Shown piece after piece: positions 6,991 through 16,510 of a DNA stretch of 64,000 nucleotides. Source of the DNA: Crenobacter oryzisoli (lineage in GTDB: Bacteria > Pseudomonadota > Gammaproteobacteria > Burkholderiales > Chromobacteriaceae); the NCBI RefSeq assembly GCF_030385785.1, contig NZ_JAUEDK010000002.1:124001-188000 (forward strand), in the 5' to 3' direction. The position numbers and the translations under genes are program-made. Numbering within the stretch: position 1 is the stretch's first letter; every line of letters starts with the position of its first letter. The notes under the pieces were generated by a model. The model worked only from the letters and a program-made list of their open reading frames with translations. It was not told the origin of the DNA and did not search any database.

Positions 6991-8635
6991 AGCAACTCCG
7001 GAAGTGGGCGATCAGCCCATTGGTCGAGGCGTCGTGCGACAGCGCCTGCTCATTGGTCAGCTGCGGCAAGATCTTCGCTGCCAGCTGCTTGCCATACTCG
7101 ACACCCCACTGGTCGAAGGAATTGATACCCCAGATCACACCCTGAACAAACACCTTGTGTTCGTAGAGCGCCAGCAACTTGCCGAGCGATCGTGGCGTCA
7201 GCTTGTCGACCGCCAGCGTGTTCGACGGCTGGTTGCCTGGAAACAGCTTCTGCGGAAGCAGCATGTCGATCTGCTCGCCGCTCAAGTTAAGCGTCGCCAG
7301 TTCGGCCAGCGCCTCCGCCTCGTTCTTGCCGCGCATCAACGCCTCGGTCTGGGCAAAGCCGTTGGCAACCAATACCGCATGCTGGTGATCGACCGGGTAA
7401 TGGCTGTTCATCGGAACGATGAAGTCGCTCGGCACGAGGCGGGTACCCTGGTGCAGCAACTGGAAGAATGCATGCTGGCTGTTCACCCCTTCCTCGCCCC
7501 AGATCACCGGACCGGTATCGAAATCGAGCTTCTCGCCGAAACGACCGACCTGCTTGCCGTTCGACTCCATGTCGAGCTGCTGAATATGGGCCGGCAAGCG
7601 GCGCAGGCCGTGGTCGTACGGCATGATCGCATGGGTGTGCGCACCGTAGAAGGTGTTGTACCAGACACCGATCAACGCCATCAGCACCGGCATGTTGACC
7701 GAAAACGGCGCACTGAAGAAGTGCTCGTCCATCGCCCGGCCGCCGTCCAGAAACTCGGCGAAACACTTCGGCCCGATCGCCAACATCACCGGCAAGCCGA
7801 TCGCCGACCAGGTCGAATAGCGCCCACCCACCCAGTCCCAGAACGGGAACATGTTTGCCGGGTCGATGCCGAATGTTGTCACCGCCTCGCGGTTGGTCGA
7901 TACCGCGACGAAATGCTTGGCGATATCGGCGACGCCGGCGTACTGCAGGAACCAGCTACGCGCCGCCTCGGCATTGAGCCTCGTCTCCGGCGTAGTAAAC
8001 GACTTCGACGCGACGATGAACAGCGTGGTCGCCGGGTCGAGTTGCTGCAGTGTCCTGGCGATGTGCGCACCGTCGACGTTGGAGACGAAGTGCACCCTCA
8101 ACGCTGGATGCCAATAAGGCGCCAGCGCCTCGTGCACCATCAGAGGCCCCAAATCCGACCCGCCGATGCCCAGGTTCACCACATCGGTAATGCGCTGGCC
8201 GGTGTAACCGAGCCAGCGACCGTCGCGCACCGCGTCGGCAAACGCGTAGGCCCTCTCGAGCACCTCGTGCACCTGCCGCACCACATCGACGCCGTCGACC
8301 TCCAGGCTGGCCGAGCGCGGCAACCGCAATGCGGTATGCAGCACCGCCCGATCCTCGCTGACGTTGATCCTTTCGCCACCCTTCATCCGCTGCATCCAGC
8401 CGGCAAGGTCGGCCGTTTCAGCCAACTCGATCAGCAGCTCCAGCGTGCGCTCGGTTAGGCGGTTCTTCGAATAATCGAGCAGCAGACCATCGAGCTGCAC
8501 GTTCATCCGGTCGAAACGATCTGGCTCCTGCGCGAACAGATCGCGCATATGCAGGTGCCGGGTAGCGCGCTGGTGCTGATGCAGCTTGGCCCACACCGGG
8601 GTGGTATTGATGTCGTTGTAGCGAATCGCGGCCAT
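6974..8635 (-). CDS. pgi: Glucose-6-phosphate isomerase
   Basis: 553 residues, the usual bacterial Pgi length. Landmarks are the SIS-fold phosphate-binding GIGGSDLGP, the signature FWDWVGGRYS, the QHAFFQLLHQG region with the catalytic glutamate/histidine neighbourhood, and the C-terminal FDQWGVEYGKQLA with its conserved lysine. It interconverts glucose 6-phosphate and fructose 6-phosphate in the cytoplasm. A long open frame on the opposite strand (6854-8458) is only a codon-bias shadow. The fructose PTS locus in the same window feeds the same pool through fructose 1,6-bisphosphate. Confidence 0.97.
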   Translation of the reverse strand: MAAIRYNDINTTPVWAKLHQHQRATRHLHMRDLFAQEPDRFDRMNVQLDGLLLDYSKNRLTERTLELLIELAETADLAGWMQRMKGGERINVSEDRAVLHTALRLPRSASLEVDGVDVVRQVHEVLERAYAFADAVRDGRWLGYTGQRITDVVNLGIGGSDLGPLMVHEALAPYWHPALRVHFVSNVDGAHIARTLQQLDPATTLFIVASKSFTTPETRLNAEAARSWFLQYAGVADIAKHFVAVSTNREAVTTFGIDPANMFPFWDWVGGRYSTWSAIGLPVMLAIGPKCFAEFLDGGRAMDEHFFSAPFSVNMPVLMALIGVWYNTFYGAHTHAIMPYDHGLRRLPAHIQQLDMESNGKQVGRFGEKLDFDTGPVIWGEEGVNSQHAFFQLLHQGTRLVPSDFIVPMNSHYPVDHQHAVLVANGFAQTEALMRGKNEAEALAELATLNLSGEQIDMLLPQKLFPGNQPSNTLAVDKLTPRSLGKLLALYEHKVFVQGVIWGINSFDQWGVEYGKQLAAKILPQLTNEQALSHDASTNGLIAHFRSCYEQLG

Positions 8636-8721
8636 CGGGGTGTTGCGGTGTCCTGATTAAAGATAGGTGATATTAGTCTACTCGCACCGCATCGTCATAA
8701 CAGTGGCGCGAGCAGCCCGGC

Positions 8722-9267
8722 TCACAGCTTGAGGAAGTTATCCCGGTAGTGCTTCATTTCCTCGATCGACTCGAGAATGTCGGCCAGCGCCTCGTGCTTG
8801 CCCTTCTTCACCACCCCCTTGGCCACTTCAGGCTTCCAGCGCTTGGCCAACTCCTTCAGCGTCGATACGTCGAGGTTGCGATAATGGAAATACGCTTCCA
8901 GCTTCGGCATCCAGCGCGCCATGAATCGGCGGTCCTGATGGATGGTGTTGCCGCACATCGGCGTGGTACGCGACGGCACATACTGCTCCATAAACGCTAG
9001 CAACTGCTGCTCGGCATCGGCCTCATTCACCGTCGAGGCCTTGACCTTATCGATCAGACCGGACTTTCCGTGGGTGTTCTTGTTCCAGTCGTCCATCGCA
9101 TCGAGCACCGCATCTGCCTGATGGATCACCAGTACCGGCGACTCGGCTACCACGTTGAGATGGCTGTCGGTGACGATCATCGCCACTTCGATGATGCGGT
9201 CGCTGTCAGGGTTCAGCCCGGTCATTTCCATGTCGAGCCAGATGAGGTTGTTTTGATCTTGTGCCAT
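8722..9267 (-). CDS. orn: Oligoribonuclease
   Basis: 181 residues, matching Orn. The DEDDh 3'-5' exonuclease residues are all present: Asp12 and Glu14 (WLDMEMTG), Asp112 (TIHQDRRFM), His158 ([11 protein letters not shown]) and Asp163. Orn degrades RNA dinucleotides and oligonucleotides, including pGpG from c-di-GMP breakdown, and is essential in many bacteria. That is relevant to the diguanylate cyclase at 56385-58889. It is divergent from the M48 protease gene across about 80 bases. Confidence 0.96.
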   Translation of the reverse strand: MAQDQNNLIWLDMEMTGLNPDSDRIIEVAMIVTDSHLNVVAESPVLVIHQADAVLDAMDDWNKNTHGKSGLIDKVKASTVNEADAEQQLLAFMEQYVPSRTTPMCGNTIHQDRRFMARWMPKLEAYFHYRNLDVSTLKELAKRWKPEVAKGVVKKGKHEALADILESIEEMKHYRDNFLKL

Positions 9268-9348
9268 ACTTGCCGTTCTCTGCTAAATGCCGCTATTTTC
9301 CGTGAATGAAGCCCTGGCGGCAAACGCTCTGCCCATCTTCCCCTCTTT

Positions 9349-10596
9349 ATGGCCACTACCCTGACCCTGTTGTTCCTGATTGCCCTGGCCGTCACGCTGG
9401 CGCTGCGCCTGTGGCTCGCCAGCCGCCAGATCGCCCATGTCCGCGCCCATCGCAACGCGGTACCCGTCGAGTTTTCCGGCGAAATCCCACTTTCTGACCA
9501 TCAGAAGGCCGCCGACTATACCGTCGCCAAGACCCGGCTCGGCATGCTCAACGCCGCGACCGATACCGCGATGATCCTGCTGTTTACGCTGGGCGGCGGC
9601 CTCGAATGGCTCTGGCAGCTTTCGTCCCACTTGTTCAACGGCGACATCGCCCGCGGTCTGGCACTGGTTTGTGGCGTTACCATCATCAGTAGCCTGGTGT
9701 CGCTGCCGTTCACCATCGTCACCACATTCGGCATCGAGGCGCGTTATGGCTTCAACAAGATAACCCCAAAGCTGTTCATCGCCGACCTTCTGCGTGGCAT
9801 CCTGCTATCGGCTGCACTGGGCCTGCCAATCCTTGCACTGGTGCTGTGGCTGATGGCCAAAATGGGCAGCGCCTGGTGGCTGTGGGTGTGGCTTGCTTGG
9901 ACCGGCATCAGCCTGTTGATGCTGGTGCTCTACCCGACATTGATCGCCCCACTGTTCAACAAGTTCAGCCCACTTGATGACGCCTCGCTCAAAGAGCGCA
10001 TCGAGGCGCTATTAACCCGCACCGGCTTCGCCTCGCGCGGCGTGTACGTAATGGACGGTTCGAAGCGCTCCAGTCACGGCAACGCGTACTTCACCGGCTT
10101 TGGCGCAGCCAAGCGCATCGTGTTCTTCGACACCCTACTCAAGCAGTTGACCCCTGCCGAAATCGAGGCGGTGCTGGCGCACGAGCTTGGCCACTTCAAG
10201 CTCAAACACATCACGCAACGGATGGTGCTGACCTTCGCACTGTCGCTCGGCTTCCTGTTCGTACTGGGACTGCTGATCGATGCACCGTGGTTCTATCAGG
10301 GCCTCGGCGTCGCCACGCCGTCGACCGCGATGGCACTGGTGCTGTTCTTTATGGCGGTGCCGGCATTCACCTTCCCGCTGACACCGCTATCCAGCCTACT
10401 GTCGCGTCGTCACGAGTACCAAGCCGACGACTTCGCCGCCAAGGAAACCGACTCGGGCGAGCTGATCCACGCCCTAACCAAGCTCTATCGCGACAATGCC
10501 GCAACGCTGACGCCCGACCCGCTGCATTCGGCGTTCTACGATTCGCACCCGCCCGCTGCGCTGCGCATCGCCCACCTCAAAGGAGCCCGACCATGA
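9349..10596 (+). CDS. M48 family membrane metalloprotease (Ste24/CAAX protease 1-like)
   Basis: 415 residues with several transmembrane segments (about 2-22, 70-90, 100-125, 145-200 and two after 285). The zinc-binding HELGH motif is at 278-282 in LAHELGHFKLKH, and the third ligand lies in EYQADDFA. This is the full Ste24-like architecture with an N-terminal M48 membrane domain. Bacterial members take part in membrane protein quality control; prenylated substrates are not expected here. Its stop overlaps phhB (ATGA), starting a three-gene coupled run M48-phhB-rsgA. Confidence 0.9.
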   Translation: MATTLTLLFLIALAVTLALRLWLASRQIAHVRAHRNAVPVEFSGEIPLSDHQKAADYTVAKTRLGMLNAATDTAMILLFTLGGGLEWLWQLSSHLFNGDIARGLALVCGVTIISSLVSLPFTIVTTFGIEARYGFNKITPKLFIADLLRGILLSAALGLPILALVLWLMAKMGSAWWLWVWLAWTGISLLMLVLYPTLIAPLFNKFSPLDDASLKERIEALLTRTGFASRGVYVMDGSKRSSHGNAYFTGFGAAKRIVFFDTLLKQLTPAEIEAVLAHELGHFKLKHITQRMVLTFALSLGFLFVLGLLIDAPWFYQGLGVATPSTAMALVLFFMAVPAFTFPLTPLSSLLSRRHEYQADDFAAKETDSGELIHALTKLYRDNAATLTPDPLHSAFYDSHPPAALRIAHLKGARP

Positions 10597-10925
10597 ATCT
10601 GACTTCGCTGCGCTGTTCCACCGAGCACATGCGCGCCCCACTGGCCGACGCCACCCGTCTACAGCTGCTCGCCACCCTGCCCGACTGGCAGGTCGAAGGC
10701 ATCGAACTGGTGAAGACGTTCAAGTTCGCCAATTACCATGAAGTAATGGCGTTCGTGAACGCGCTGGCCTGGATCGCCCACCAGGAAGACCACCACCCCG
10801 ACCTGTCGGTGCACTATAACCGCGTGGTCGTGCGCTTCTCCAGCCACGACGCCGGCGCGCTGACGCTGAATGACTTCATTTGCGCCGCCAAGGCCGAAGC
10901 GCTGACCCAGCGCACCACCGCATGA
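10593..10925 (+). CDS. phhB: Pterin-4a-carbinolamine dehydratase
   Basis: 110 residues. The family core (FANYHEVMAFVNALAWIAHQ then EDHHPDLSVHYNRV) includes the [EKH]-x-x-HHP signature. The enzyme dehydrates 4a-hydroxytetrahydrobiopterin during pterin recycling, usually with phenylalanine hydroxylase, which is not in this window. The ATG used here overlaps the M48 stop and is far downstream of the frame's first possible start, whose extra sequence is a shadow of the protease gene. AAGGAG lies eight bases upstream. Confidence 0.9.
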   Translation: MNLTSLRCSTEHMRAPLADATRLQLLATLPDWQVEGIELVKTFKFANYHEVMAFVNALAWIAHQEDHHPDLSVHYNRVVVRFSSHDAGALTLNDFICAAKAEALTQRTTA

Positions 10926-11785
10926 AGAAACACGGTCAGATCGTCAAAAGCTACGGCCGCCGCTTCATCGTCGAGGCGGACGGCGACAGTTACGATTGCA
11001 CCACCCGTGGCAAGCGGGTCGACTACGCCTGCGGCGACTTCGTCGACATTCTGGTTCAGAACCGTGAACAGGCGGTGATCGAGGGCTACCACGACCGTCA
11101 CAGCCTGCTGTACCGGCAGGACGAGTGGCGCACCAAGCTGATCGCAGCCAACGTCAGTCGCATCCTGTTCGTCACCGCTGCAGTGCCGACCCCAAGCGAG
11201 GAGCTGCTCAATCGCGGACTGGTCGCCGCAGAGGCCGCCGATATCGACCCTGTGATCGTCGTCAACAAGACCGACCTGCCCGAAACCGCACTCTGGCTCG
11301 ACCGGCTCGAAGCCTATAGGACGCTTGGCTACACGGTGATCACCCTGTCGGCCAAGCAGGATATTACCCCGCTCAAGCCCCTCCTCGAAGGCCAGACCAG
11401 TGTTTTCGTCGGCCAATCCGGCATGGGCAAGTCGACGCTAACCAACGCGCTACTACCTGACGCCAACGCCCGGGTTGGCGATATTTCCGAAGCGCTCGAT
11501 TCTGGCCGGCACACCACCACCCATGCCGCGCTCTATCATCTGGACGATAACAGCCACCTGATCGATTCGCCCGGCCTGCAGGAGTTCGGGTTGAAACACC
11601 TGAAGGCGACCGACCTGGTGCATTACCTGCCGGACATGCGCCCCTATATCGGCCAGTGTCGCTTTCACAATTGCAGCCACCGCCAGGAGCCTGGCTGCGC
11701 GATCAAGGCAGCTGCCGAGAAAGGCGAGATCCGGCAATCTCGCCTCGAGTTTCTGCAGCGGCTGACCAATGAACTGTCAGGCTGA
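10922..11785 (+). CDS. rsgA: Ribosome small-subunit biogenesis GTPase RsgA
   Basis: 287 residues. It has an N-terminal OB-fold (about 1-75), then a circularly permuted GTPase with NKTD (G4) before the P-loop GQSGMGKST and DSPG (G3), and a C-terminal zinc finger with the CRFHNCSHRQEPGC cysteine/histidine set. RsgA checks maturation of the 30S subunit. The start overlaps the phhB stop as ATGA. In many beta- and gamma-proteobacteria rsgA lies beside orn and an M48 gene, as here. Confidence 0.95.
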   Translation: MKKHGQIVKSYGRRFIVEADGDSYDCTTRGKRVDYACGDFVDILVQNREQAVIEGYHDRHSLLYRQDEWRTKLIAANVSRILFVTAAVPTPSEELLNRGLVAAEAADIDPVIVVNKTDLPETALWLDRLEAYRTLGYTVITLSAKQDITPLKPLLEGQTSVFVGQSGMGKSTLTNALLPDANARVGDISEALDSGRHTTTHAALYHLDDNSHLIDSPGLQEFGLKHLKATDLVHYLPDMRPYIGQCRFHNCSHRQEPGCAIKAAAEKGEIRQSRLEFLQRLTNELSG

Positions 11786-11807
11786 TCCCACGCCATTTTC
11801 CCTTTCA

Positions 11808-11836
11808 CGGCCGGCCCTTACGTCGGCCGCTTTTTA
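11808..11836 (+). terminator. Terminator after rsgA
   Basis: A six-base CGGCCG stem (11808-11813 with 11824-11829) followed by a T run at 11831-11835. Confidence 0.6.
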
Positions 11837-11996
11837 TTGAAATTCTTGATACAAATCAAATTATTGAAACAGTTATATTTAAATTCCTTTGGAATATTTA
11901 CAAAAACATCGTCCAGACATATTCTTGTAAGAAAACCATAACAGGCTAACGCTACGCTAAACAACGCTGACCACAAGAAACCTTAGGAGACACAGC

Positions 11997-12734
11997 ATGA
12001 CCAAACGTATTGCTCTGGTAACTGGCGGGATGGGCGGCATCGGCACTGCCATTTGCCGTGCACTGGCTGAAACCGGCCACACCGTCGTGACTACCTACAG
12101 CAAGCCCGGCAAGGATCAGGCATGGCTGTCGGACATGAAGGGCCTCGACCTCGACGTACACGCCTACCAACTGGACGTGACCGACTATGACGCCTGCCAA
12201 ACCGTCATCGCCCAGATCCAGCAGGAAGTCGGCCCGATCGACGTTCTGGTCAACAACGCTGGCATCACCCGTGACGCCAGCTTCAAGAAGCTCGACAAGG
12301 CGGCCTGGGACGCAGTGATCAACACCAACCTGAACTCGGTGTTCAATATCACCAAGCCAGTGGTGGACAGCATGCTTGAGCGCGGCTTCGGCCGGGTGAT
12401 CAACATTTCGTCGATCAACGGCCAGAAAGGCCAGTTCGGCCAGACCAACTACTCCGCCGCCAAAGCCGGCATGCACGGCTTCACCATGGCGCTGGCGCAG
12501 GAAGTGGCCAAGAAGGGTGTAACCGTCAACACCATCTCGCCGGGCTACATCGGCACCGAAATGGTGATGGCCGTGCCGGAAGACGTACGCAATAAGATCG
12601 TGGCTCAGATCCCGGTCGGCCGCCTCGGCAAGCCGGAAGAAATCGCCGGGCTGGTCAACTACCTGGCCTCGGACATCGCCGCCTTCATCACTGGCGCCGA
12701 CTTCGCGATCAACGGTGGTCAGCACATGATGTAA
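11997..12734 (+). CDS. phaB: Acetoacetyl-CoA reductase (SDR family)
   Basis: 245 residues. The SDR features are the nucleotide-binding VTGGMGGIG at 8-16, NNAG at 86-89, and the catalytic set Ser138/139, Tyr152 and Lys156 (NYSAAKAG). The end IPVGRLGKPEEIAGLVNYLA...GADFAINGGQHM is characteristic of PhaB/PhbB, which reduces acetoacetyl-CoA to (R)-3-hydroxybutyryl-CoA with NADPH for polyhydroxybutyrate. A FabG is less likely because of the GQHM ending. There is no phaC or phaA nearby. TTAGGAGA precedes the start, and the 210-base upstream region is unusually AT-rich, suggesting a strong or regulated promoter. Confidence 0.9.
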   Translation: MTKRIALVTGGMGGIGTAICRALAETGHTVVTTYSKPGKDQAWLSDMKGLDLDVHAYQLDVTDYDACQTVIAQIQQEVGPIDVLVNNAGITRDASFKKLDKAAWDAVINTNLNSVFNITKPVVDSMLERGFGRVINISSINGQKGQFGQTNYSAAKAGMHGFTMALAQEVAKKGVTVNTISPGYIGTEMVMAVPEDVRNKIVAQIPVGRLGKPEEIAGLVNYLASDIAAFITGADFAINGGQHMM

Positions 12735-12762
12735 GCAAGGCTGGCGAGCGACTTGCCTCCTT

Positions 12763-12794
12763 GAAAAAGCCCGGTCGACAGCCGGGCTTTTTTC
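12763..12794 (+). terminator. Terminator after phaB
   Basis: AAAAAGCCCGG and CCGGGCTTTT arms around a seven-base loop, ending in a run of seven T residues. Confidence 0.92.
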
Positions 12795-12961
12795 ATTCCT
12801 GCAGGCCCGCCCTCCTTACCGTCACCAACAATCGTCGCAAACGAAAACCGGCACAACACCAAGACCTCCGCCGAGTCAGATGGAAAATAACGCGGTAGAT
12901 TTTTGTGGGCGCCCCCGAAGGCCGTAGAATGGGCCATCTGCCAACCAGCCCCACCCTAATC

Positions 12962-14023
12962 ATGAGCCGCTTCTGGAGCCCCGTCGTCCACAACCTGACC
13001 CCGTACGTCCCCGGCGAGCAGCCCAAGCTCACCAATCTGATCAAGCTCAACACCAACGAAAACCCCTACGGCCCGTCGCCAAAGGTACAGGCCGCGATGC
13101 AGGCCGAGATCGCCGACACGCTACGCCTGTACCCGGACCCTAACGCCGACAAGCTCAAGGCCGCCATCGCCACCTACCACGGCGTAAGTCCGGCCGAAGT
13201 GTTTGTCGGCAACGGCTCGGACGAGGTGCTTGCCCACGCCTTCCAAGCCCTGCTCAAGCACGACGCGCCGCTGCTGTTCCCGGACATTACCTATAGCTTT
13301 TACCCGGTGTACTGCGGCCTCTACGGCATCGACTACCGCACGGTAGCACTGAGCGACACACTGGAAATCAGCACCGACGATTACCGCCAGGACTGCGGCG
13401 CGATCATCTTTCCCAACCCGAACGCCCCAACCGGCCGCCTTCTGGCCCGCGATGCGATCGAAACGCTACTAAACGAGCACCCTAACCAAGTGGTCGTGGT
13501 CGACGAAGCGTATATCGACTTCGGCGGCGACAGCGCCATCCCGCTAGTGTCGCGCTACCCGAACCTGCTGGTGGTGCAGACGCTATCCAAGTCGCGATCG
13601 CTCGCCGGCCTGCGCGTTGGTTTTGCGATCGGCCATCCTGCATTGATCGAGGCGCTGGAGCGGGTGAAGAACAGCTTCAACTCCTACCCGCTCGACCGCC
13701 TTGCCATCGCAGGCGCCGCCGCCTCGTTCGAGGATGAAGCGTACTTCCGCCAGACCTGCCAGGCAGTGATCAACAGCCGCGAAACACTGGTCGGCGAGCT
13801 GACCCACCTCGGCTTCGAGGTCTTGCCATCTGCTGCCAACTTCGTCTTTGCCCGCCACCCCCTGCGCGATGCCGCGACGCTCGCCGCCGCGCTGCGCGAG
13901 CGCGCCATCATCGTGCGCCACTTCCGCCAACCAAGGATCGAGCAGTTCCTGCGCATCAGCATCGGCACCGACGCCGAGTGCGGCGCACTTGTGAAAGCGC
14001 TAGAGGAATTGCTTTCGGCCTGA
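12962..14023 (+). CDS. hisC: Histidinol-phosphate aminotransferase
   Basis: 353 residues, class II PLP aminotransferase fold. It has [12 protein letters not shown] at 29-40, the PNPNAPTG site at 151-158, Lys210 in [14 protein letters not shown] as the Schiff-base lysine, and the C-terminal phosphate-binding LRISIGT. It transfers amino groups in histidine synthesis. ATG 12962 starts the conserved N-terminus; the frame opens 19 codons earlier without homologous-looking sequence. The gene stands alone between two terminators, away from other his genes, so it may be a second HisC copy that also serves aromatic amino acids. Confidence 0.9.
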   Translation: MSRFWSPVVHNLTPYVPGEQPKLTNLIKLNTNENPYGPSPKVQAAMQAEIADTLRLYPDPNADKLKAAIATYHGVSPAEVFVGNGSDEVLAHAFQALLKHDAPLLFPDITYSFYPVYCGLYGIDYRTVALSDTLEISTDDYRQDCGAIIFPNPNAPTGRLLARDAIETLLNEHPNQVVVVDEAYIDFGGDSAIPLVSRYPNLLVVQTLSKSRSLAGLRVGFAIGHPALIEALERVKNSFNSYPLDRLAIAGAAASFEDEAYFRQTCQAVINSRETLVGELTHLGFEVLPSAANFVFARHPLRDAATLAAALRERAIIVRHFRQPRIEQFLRISIGTDAECGALVKALEELLSA

Positions 14024-14059
14024 GCAATGCAACCTGACCCGGTTTCCGCCGAATACAGA

Positions 14060-14088
14060 GCGGCCCGCAACAAGCGGGCCGTTTTTTA
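14060..14088 (+). terminator. Terminator after hisC
   Basis: CGGCCCGC (14061-14068) and GCGGGCCG (14074-14081) stem followed by six T residues. Confidence 0.92.
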
Positions 14089-14199
14089 TCAGCTTCACGA
14101 TAAGCAGAGCCCCTTCACCATTGCGCCCCTTCCCAGACAAACCTTGCCGACATCTGGCCGGCACAGCCGCTATAACGCAAGCAGTCTGGAGAACCCGTC

Positions 14200-14661
14200 A
14201 TGCCAAGAACTCACTGGCGGCTATTGACGCTGTTGCTCGGCCTCCCCTGGGGGCAGGCTGCGCCAACTGAACGACACAACTGGTTTAACGAGCCTATCGT
14301 GCAGCTGTCATCCGAGCTACCCGACTGCCCCGCCCCCGACGGCCCCCTGCTGACCGAGGAACAGATGCGCGCGCAGGCGCACGACCGCATCGAGCGTGGC
14401 ACCACTTGCTATCTCGCCCACGAATGCCGCTACGCCAACGCTTATTCCTATGATCCGGAAATCGCCGAGGCAGCAAGACAACGCTTGCAGGACAAACCGC
14501 TACTACGCGGCAGCACGCTATGGCTGACCGTACAGCGCCGCTTCGTTCGCATCGAAGGCTGCGCCACCTCGCAGCGGCAGCTCGACTACGTGGCCCGCAC
14601 CCTGCGGGGACTGCCGGACGTGCAGCAAGTCGAAATCTACGCTCGGGTTCGCCTCCGCTAG
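14200..14661 (+). CDS. Secreted small protein with possible BON-like C-terminus
   Basis: 153 residues. A short signal peptide is apparent (hydrophobic LLTLLLGLPWGQA, likely cleaved near residue 20). The mature part has four cysteines (ELPDC, GTTCYLAHEC, EGC), so disulfides in the periplasm are plausible. The C-terminal 75 residues contain helix-strand-helix-strand patterning (WLTVQRRFVRIEG, then LPDVQQVEIYARVRL) that recalls BON domains of OsmY-like proteins. I do not recognise the protein further. It is a single gene between the hisC terminator and msrC. Confidence 0.65.
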   Translation: MPRTHWRLLTLLLGLPWGQAAPTERHNWFNEPIVQLSSELPDCPAPDGPLLTEEQMRAQAHDRIERGTTCYLAHECRYANAYSYDPEIAEAARQRLQDKPLLRGSTLWLTVQRRFVRIEGCATSQRQLDYVARTLRGLPDVQQVEIYARVRLR

Positions 14662-14832
14662 AAGCCCCCTGAAACGACCCCATTACTGCCGCACTGACGG
14701 CATGAGCAGTCCGCCTGCACCACTTCGCCGAATCTGACCACCCAGCCATATTTGAAGGCGGCGCGCTCCACGGTTGACTCTGGCCGCCAGCTTGTTAGGC
14801 TGTGCGCTTTATCGAACCAGAAAGCATGAATA

Positions 14833-15327
14833 ATGGCTGAATCGTTGATCGTAGACGGTGGCAATAAGGAAGAACGCTACCAAACGCTGCTGCCACAAGC
14901 AGAAGCGCTGATCGCCGGCGAGACCGACCTGATCGCAGCCCTTGCCAATCTGTCGGCGGCGCTCGCGACCACCTTCGACTGGTTGTGGACCGGTTTTTAC
15001 CTCGTCAAAGGCGAGCAACTGGTGCTCGGCCCGTTCCAGGGACCAATCGCCTGCACCCGTATTCCGCACGGCCGTGGCGTTTGCGGCAGCGCCTGGGCGC
15101 GCAATGAGACGCTGGTCGTGCCTGATGTCGACGCCTTCCCGGGCCATATCGCCTGCTCGTCGGCAGCACGCTCCGAGATCGTCGTACCGATCCACGACAC
15201 TACCGGCCGCGTGGTTGCCGTGCTCGATGTCGATTCGACCGAGCAGGCGAGCTTCGACGCTGTCGATGCCCGCCACCTGGAAGCGCTCGTCGCTAAACTT
15301 AGCCCGCTGTTTCCGGTAGCTGACTGA
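14833..15327 (+). CDS. msrC: Free methionine-(R)-sulfoxide reductase (GAF type)
   Basis: 164 residues forming one GAF domain. The three conserved cysteines of the fRMsr family are at 74, 84 and 108 (IACTRIPHGRGVCG and IACSSAARSEIVVP), and the TGFY/GPFQG active-site loop is present. The enzyme reduces free Met-R-sulfoxide in the cytoplasm. Its 3' end overlaps the convergent KfrA-like gene by 29 bases, so the two transcripts share an antisense overlap. Confidence 0.93.
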   Translation: MAESLIVDGGNKEERYQTLLPQAEALIAGETDLIAALANLSAALATTFDWLWTGFYLVKGEQLVLGPFQGPIACTRIPHGRGVCGSAWARNETLVVPDVDAFPGHIACSSAARSEIVVPIHDTTGRVVAVLDVDSTEQASFDAVDARHLEALVAKLSPLFPVAD

Positions 15328-16405
15328 GCGCCTCGTCGAGCAAGGCACCGAGGCGACGCGAGCGCTCGCTCTCGTCCGCCCCCTCAAGGCTGACCGACAG
15401 CGCACTGGTAAGCACCGTGCGCAGCCGGTCGGCGAGCCCCTGCCGGCCTGCGCGCAGTGCACCTAATTGCTCGCTCGCCTGCAGCAGGCGGTCGCCGGTA
15501 CGCTCGGCATCCTGACGCGCCGCATCGAGCGACGCCTGCAGCTCGAGCACCCGGGCGTCGAGCGCCTCGACCTTGGCGCCGAGCCGGCCATTTTCGCGTT
15601 CGCGCTCAACCAGTCGTTCGCGCCAAACCGTATCGATCTTGGCGCTGTCACGGCGTTGCTGCGCGAGCTCGTCCTCCAGCTTCTTGACCGACTGCTTCAT
15701 CGCCTGGCGCTCGTCCTCGATCTGTTCATAGAGTCGCACACGCAAGCCCTCCAGGCGCTCATAGGCCAGCGCTTCGCGCTTGTCCGCCGCCTGCTTTTCC
15801 GCCTGCACCCGCTCCTCGGCCCGCGCCTCGATATCGCCGACCCGAGCATCGGCCTCACGCTGCACCTCACCGAGCTGCTTGCGCGACGCTTCGAGGCTGG
15901 CCGCCAACGCGGCCAGGTTCTCGTCCTGCGCCGTTCGGCGCGCCTCCTCTGCCGCCAAGCGTTGCTCAAGCTCGGCAATACGACCGACCTTCAACTCCAG
16001 CTCGCGACCGAGCGAGACCAGCGTCGCGTCACTCTCGGCCAACCTCTGCGTCAACTGCTCGCTCTCTTCCCGTAGCACCGCCACCTCGGCCTGCGCTTCG
16101 CTACGCACCGTCGCCAGCTCAGCATCAGCCGCATCACAGGCCTTCTGCCAAATTTCTTCGAATGCCTCGGCCAGACCGCTCGGCCAATCGGGCCGGCGTG
16201 ACGACAGCGCCATCCGCGACAGGAAGTCCTGCCGCCAGGACTTCAGCGTGTTGTTTATCGTGGTGTTCGAGCCGGTGCCCAGGCGGTTGCGCACCTCAAC
16301 CACTGTCGGCCAGATGCCTTCGCCGACCAGTTCATAGGCCGCCTGGCGAATCCGAGTGTAGATATCCGTCGTCATCTTGCTATCCGTAAGGCGCGGACGC
16401 GCCAC
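15299..16405 (-). CDS. KfrA-like DNA-binding coiled-coil protein
   Basis: About 368 residues. Residues ~10-125 match the KfrA N-terminal DNA-binding region (RIRQAAYELVGEGIWPTVVE, then RNRLGTGSNTTINNTLKSWR). Residues ~100-345 are an unbroken Ala/Glu/Arg/Gln-rich heptad coiled coil. KfrA is a plasmid autoregulator and nucleoid-like protein; this one is chromosomal. Start uncertain: GTG at 16405 or ATG at 16375, neither with a clear ribosome site. It is divergent from a tyrosine recombinase across 200 AT-rich bases with palindromes, which are likely its own operator. The pairing suggests that it regulates or assists the recombinase. Confidence 0.82.
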   Translation of the reverse strand: MARPRLTDSKMTTDIYTRIRQAAYELVGEGIWPTVVEVRNRLGTGSNTTINNTLKSWRQDFLSRMALSSRRPDWPSGLAEAFEEIWQKACDAADAELATVRSEAQAEVAVLREESEQLTQRLAESDATLVSLGRELELKVGRIAELEQRLAAEEARRTAQDENLAALAASLEASRKQLGEVQREADARVGDIEARAEERVQAEKQAADKREALAYERLEGLRVRLYEQIEDERQAMKQSVKKLEDELAQQRRDSAKIDTVWRERLVERERENGRLGAKVEALDARVLELQASLDAARQDAERTGDRLLQASEQLGALRAGRQGLADRLRTVLTSALSVSLEGADESERSRRLGALLDEALSQLPETAG

Positions 16406-16510
16406 TATTGCGATCTGCGGGAGTTCGGTGACCGTTCTACCACCAGGATTCCGGCCACCTCCCTAATGAGCGGCAGCATACCACAAGCCGCCCATTACGG
16501 ATAAATCATA

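Noticed and set aside
6854-8458. 534-codon plus-strand frame opposite pgi
   Set aside because: Arg/Gln/His-rich shadow of the pgi gene with no domain; pgi is complete on the other strand.
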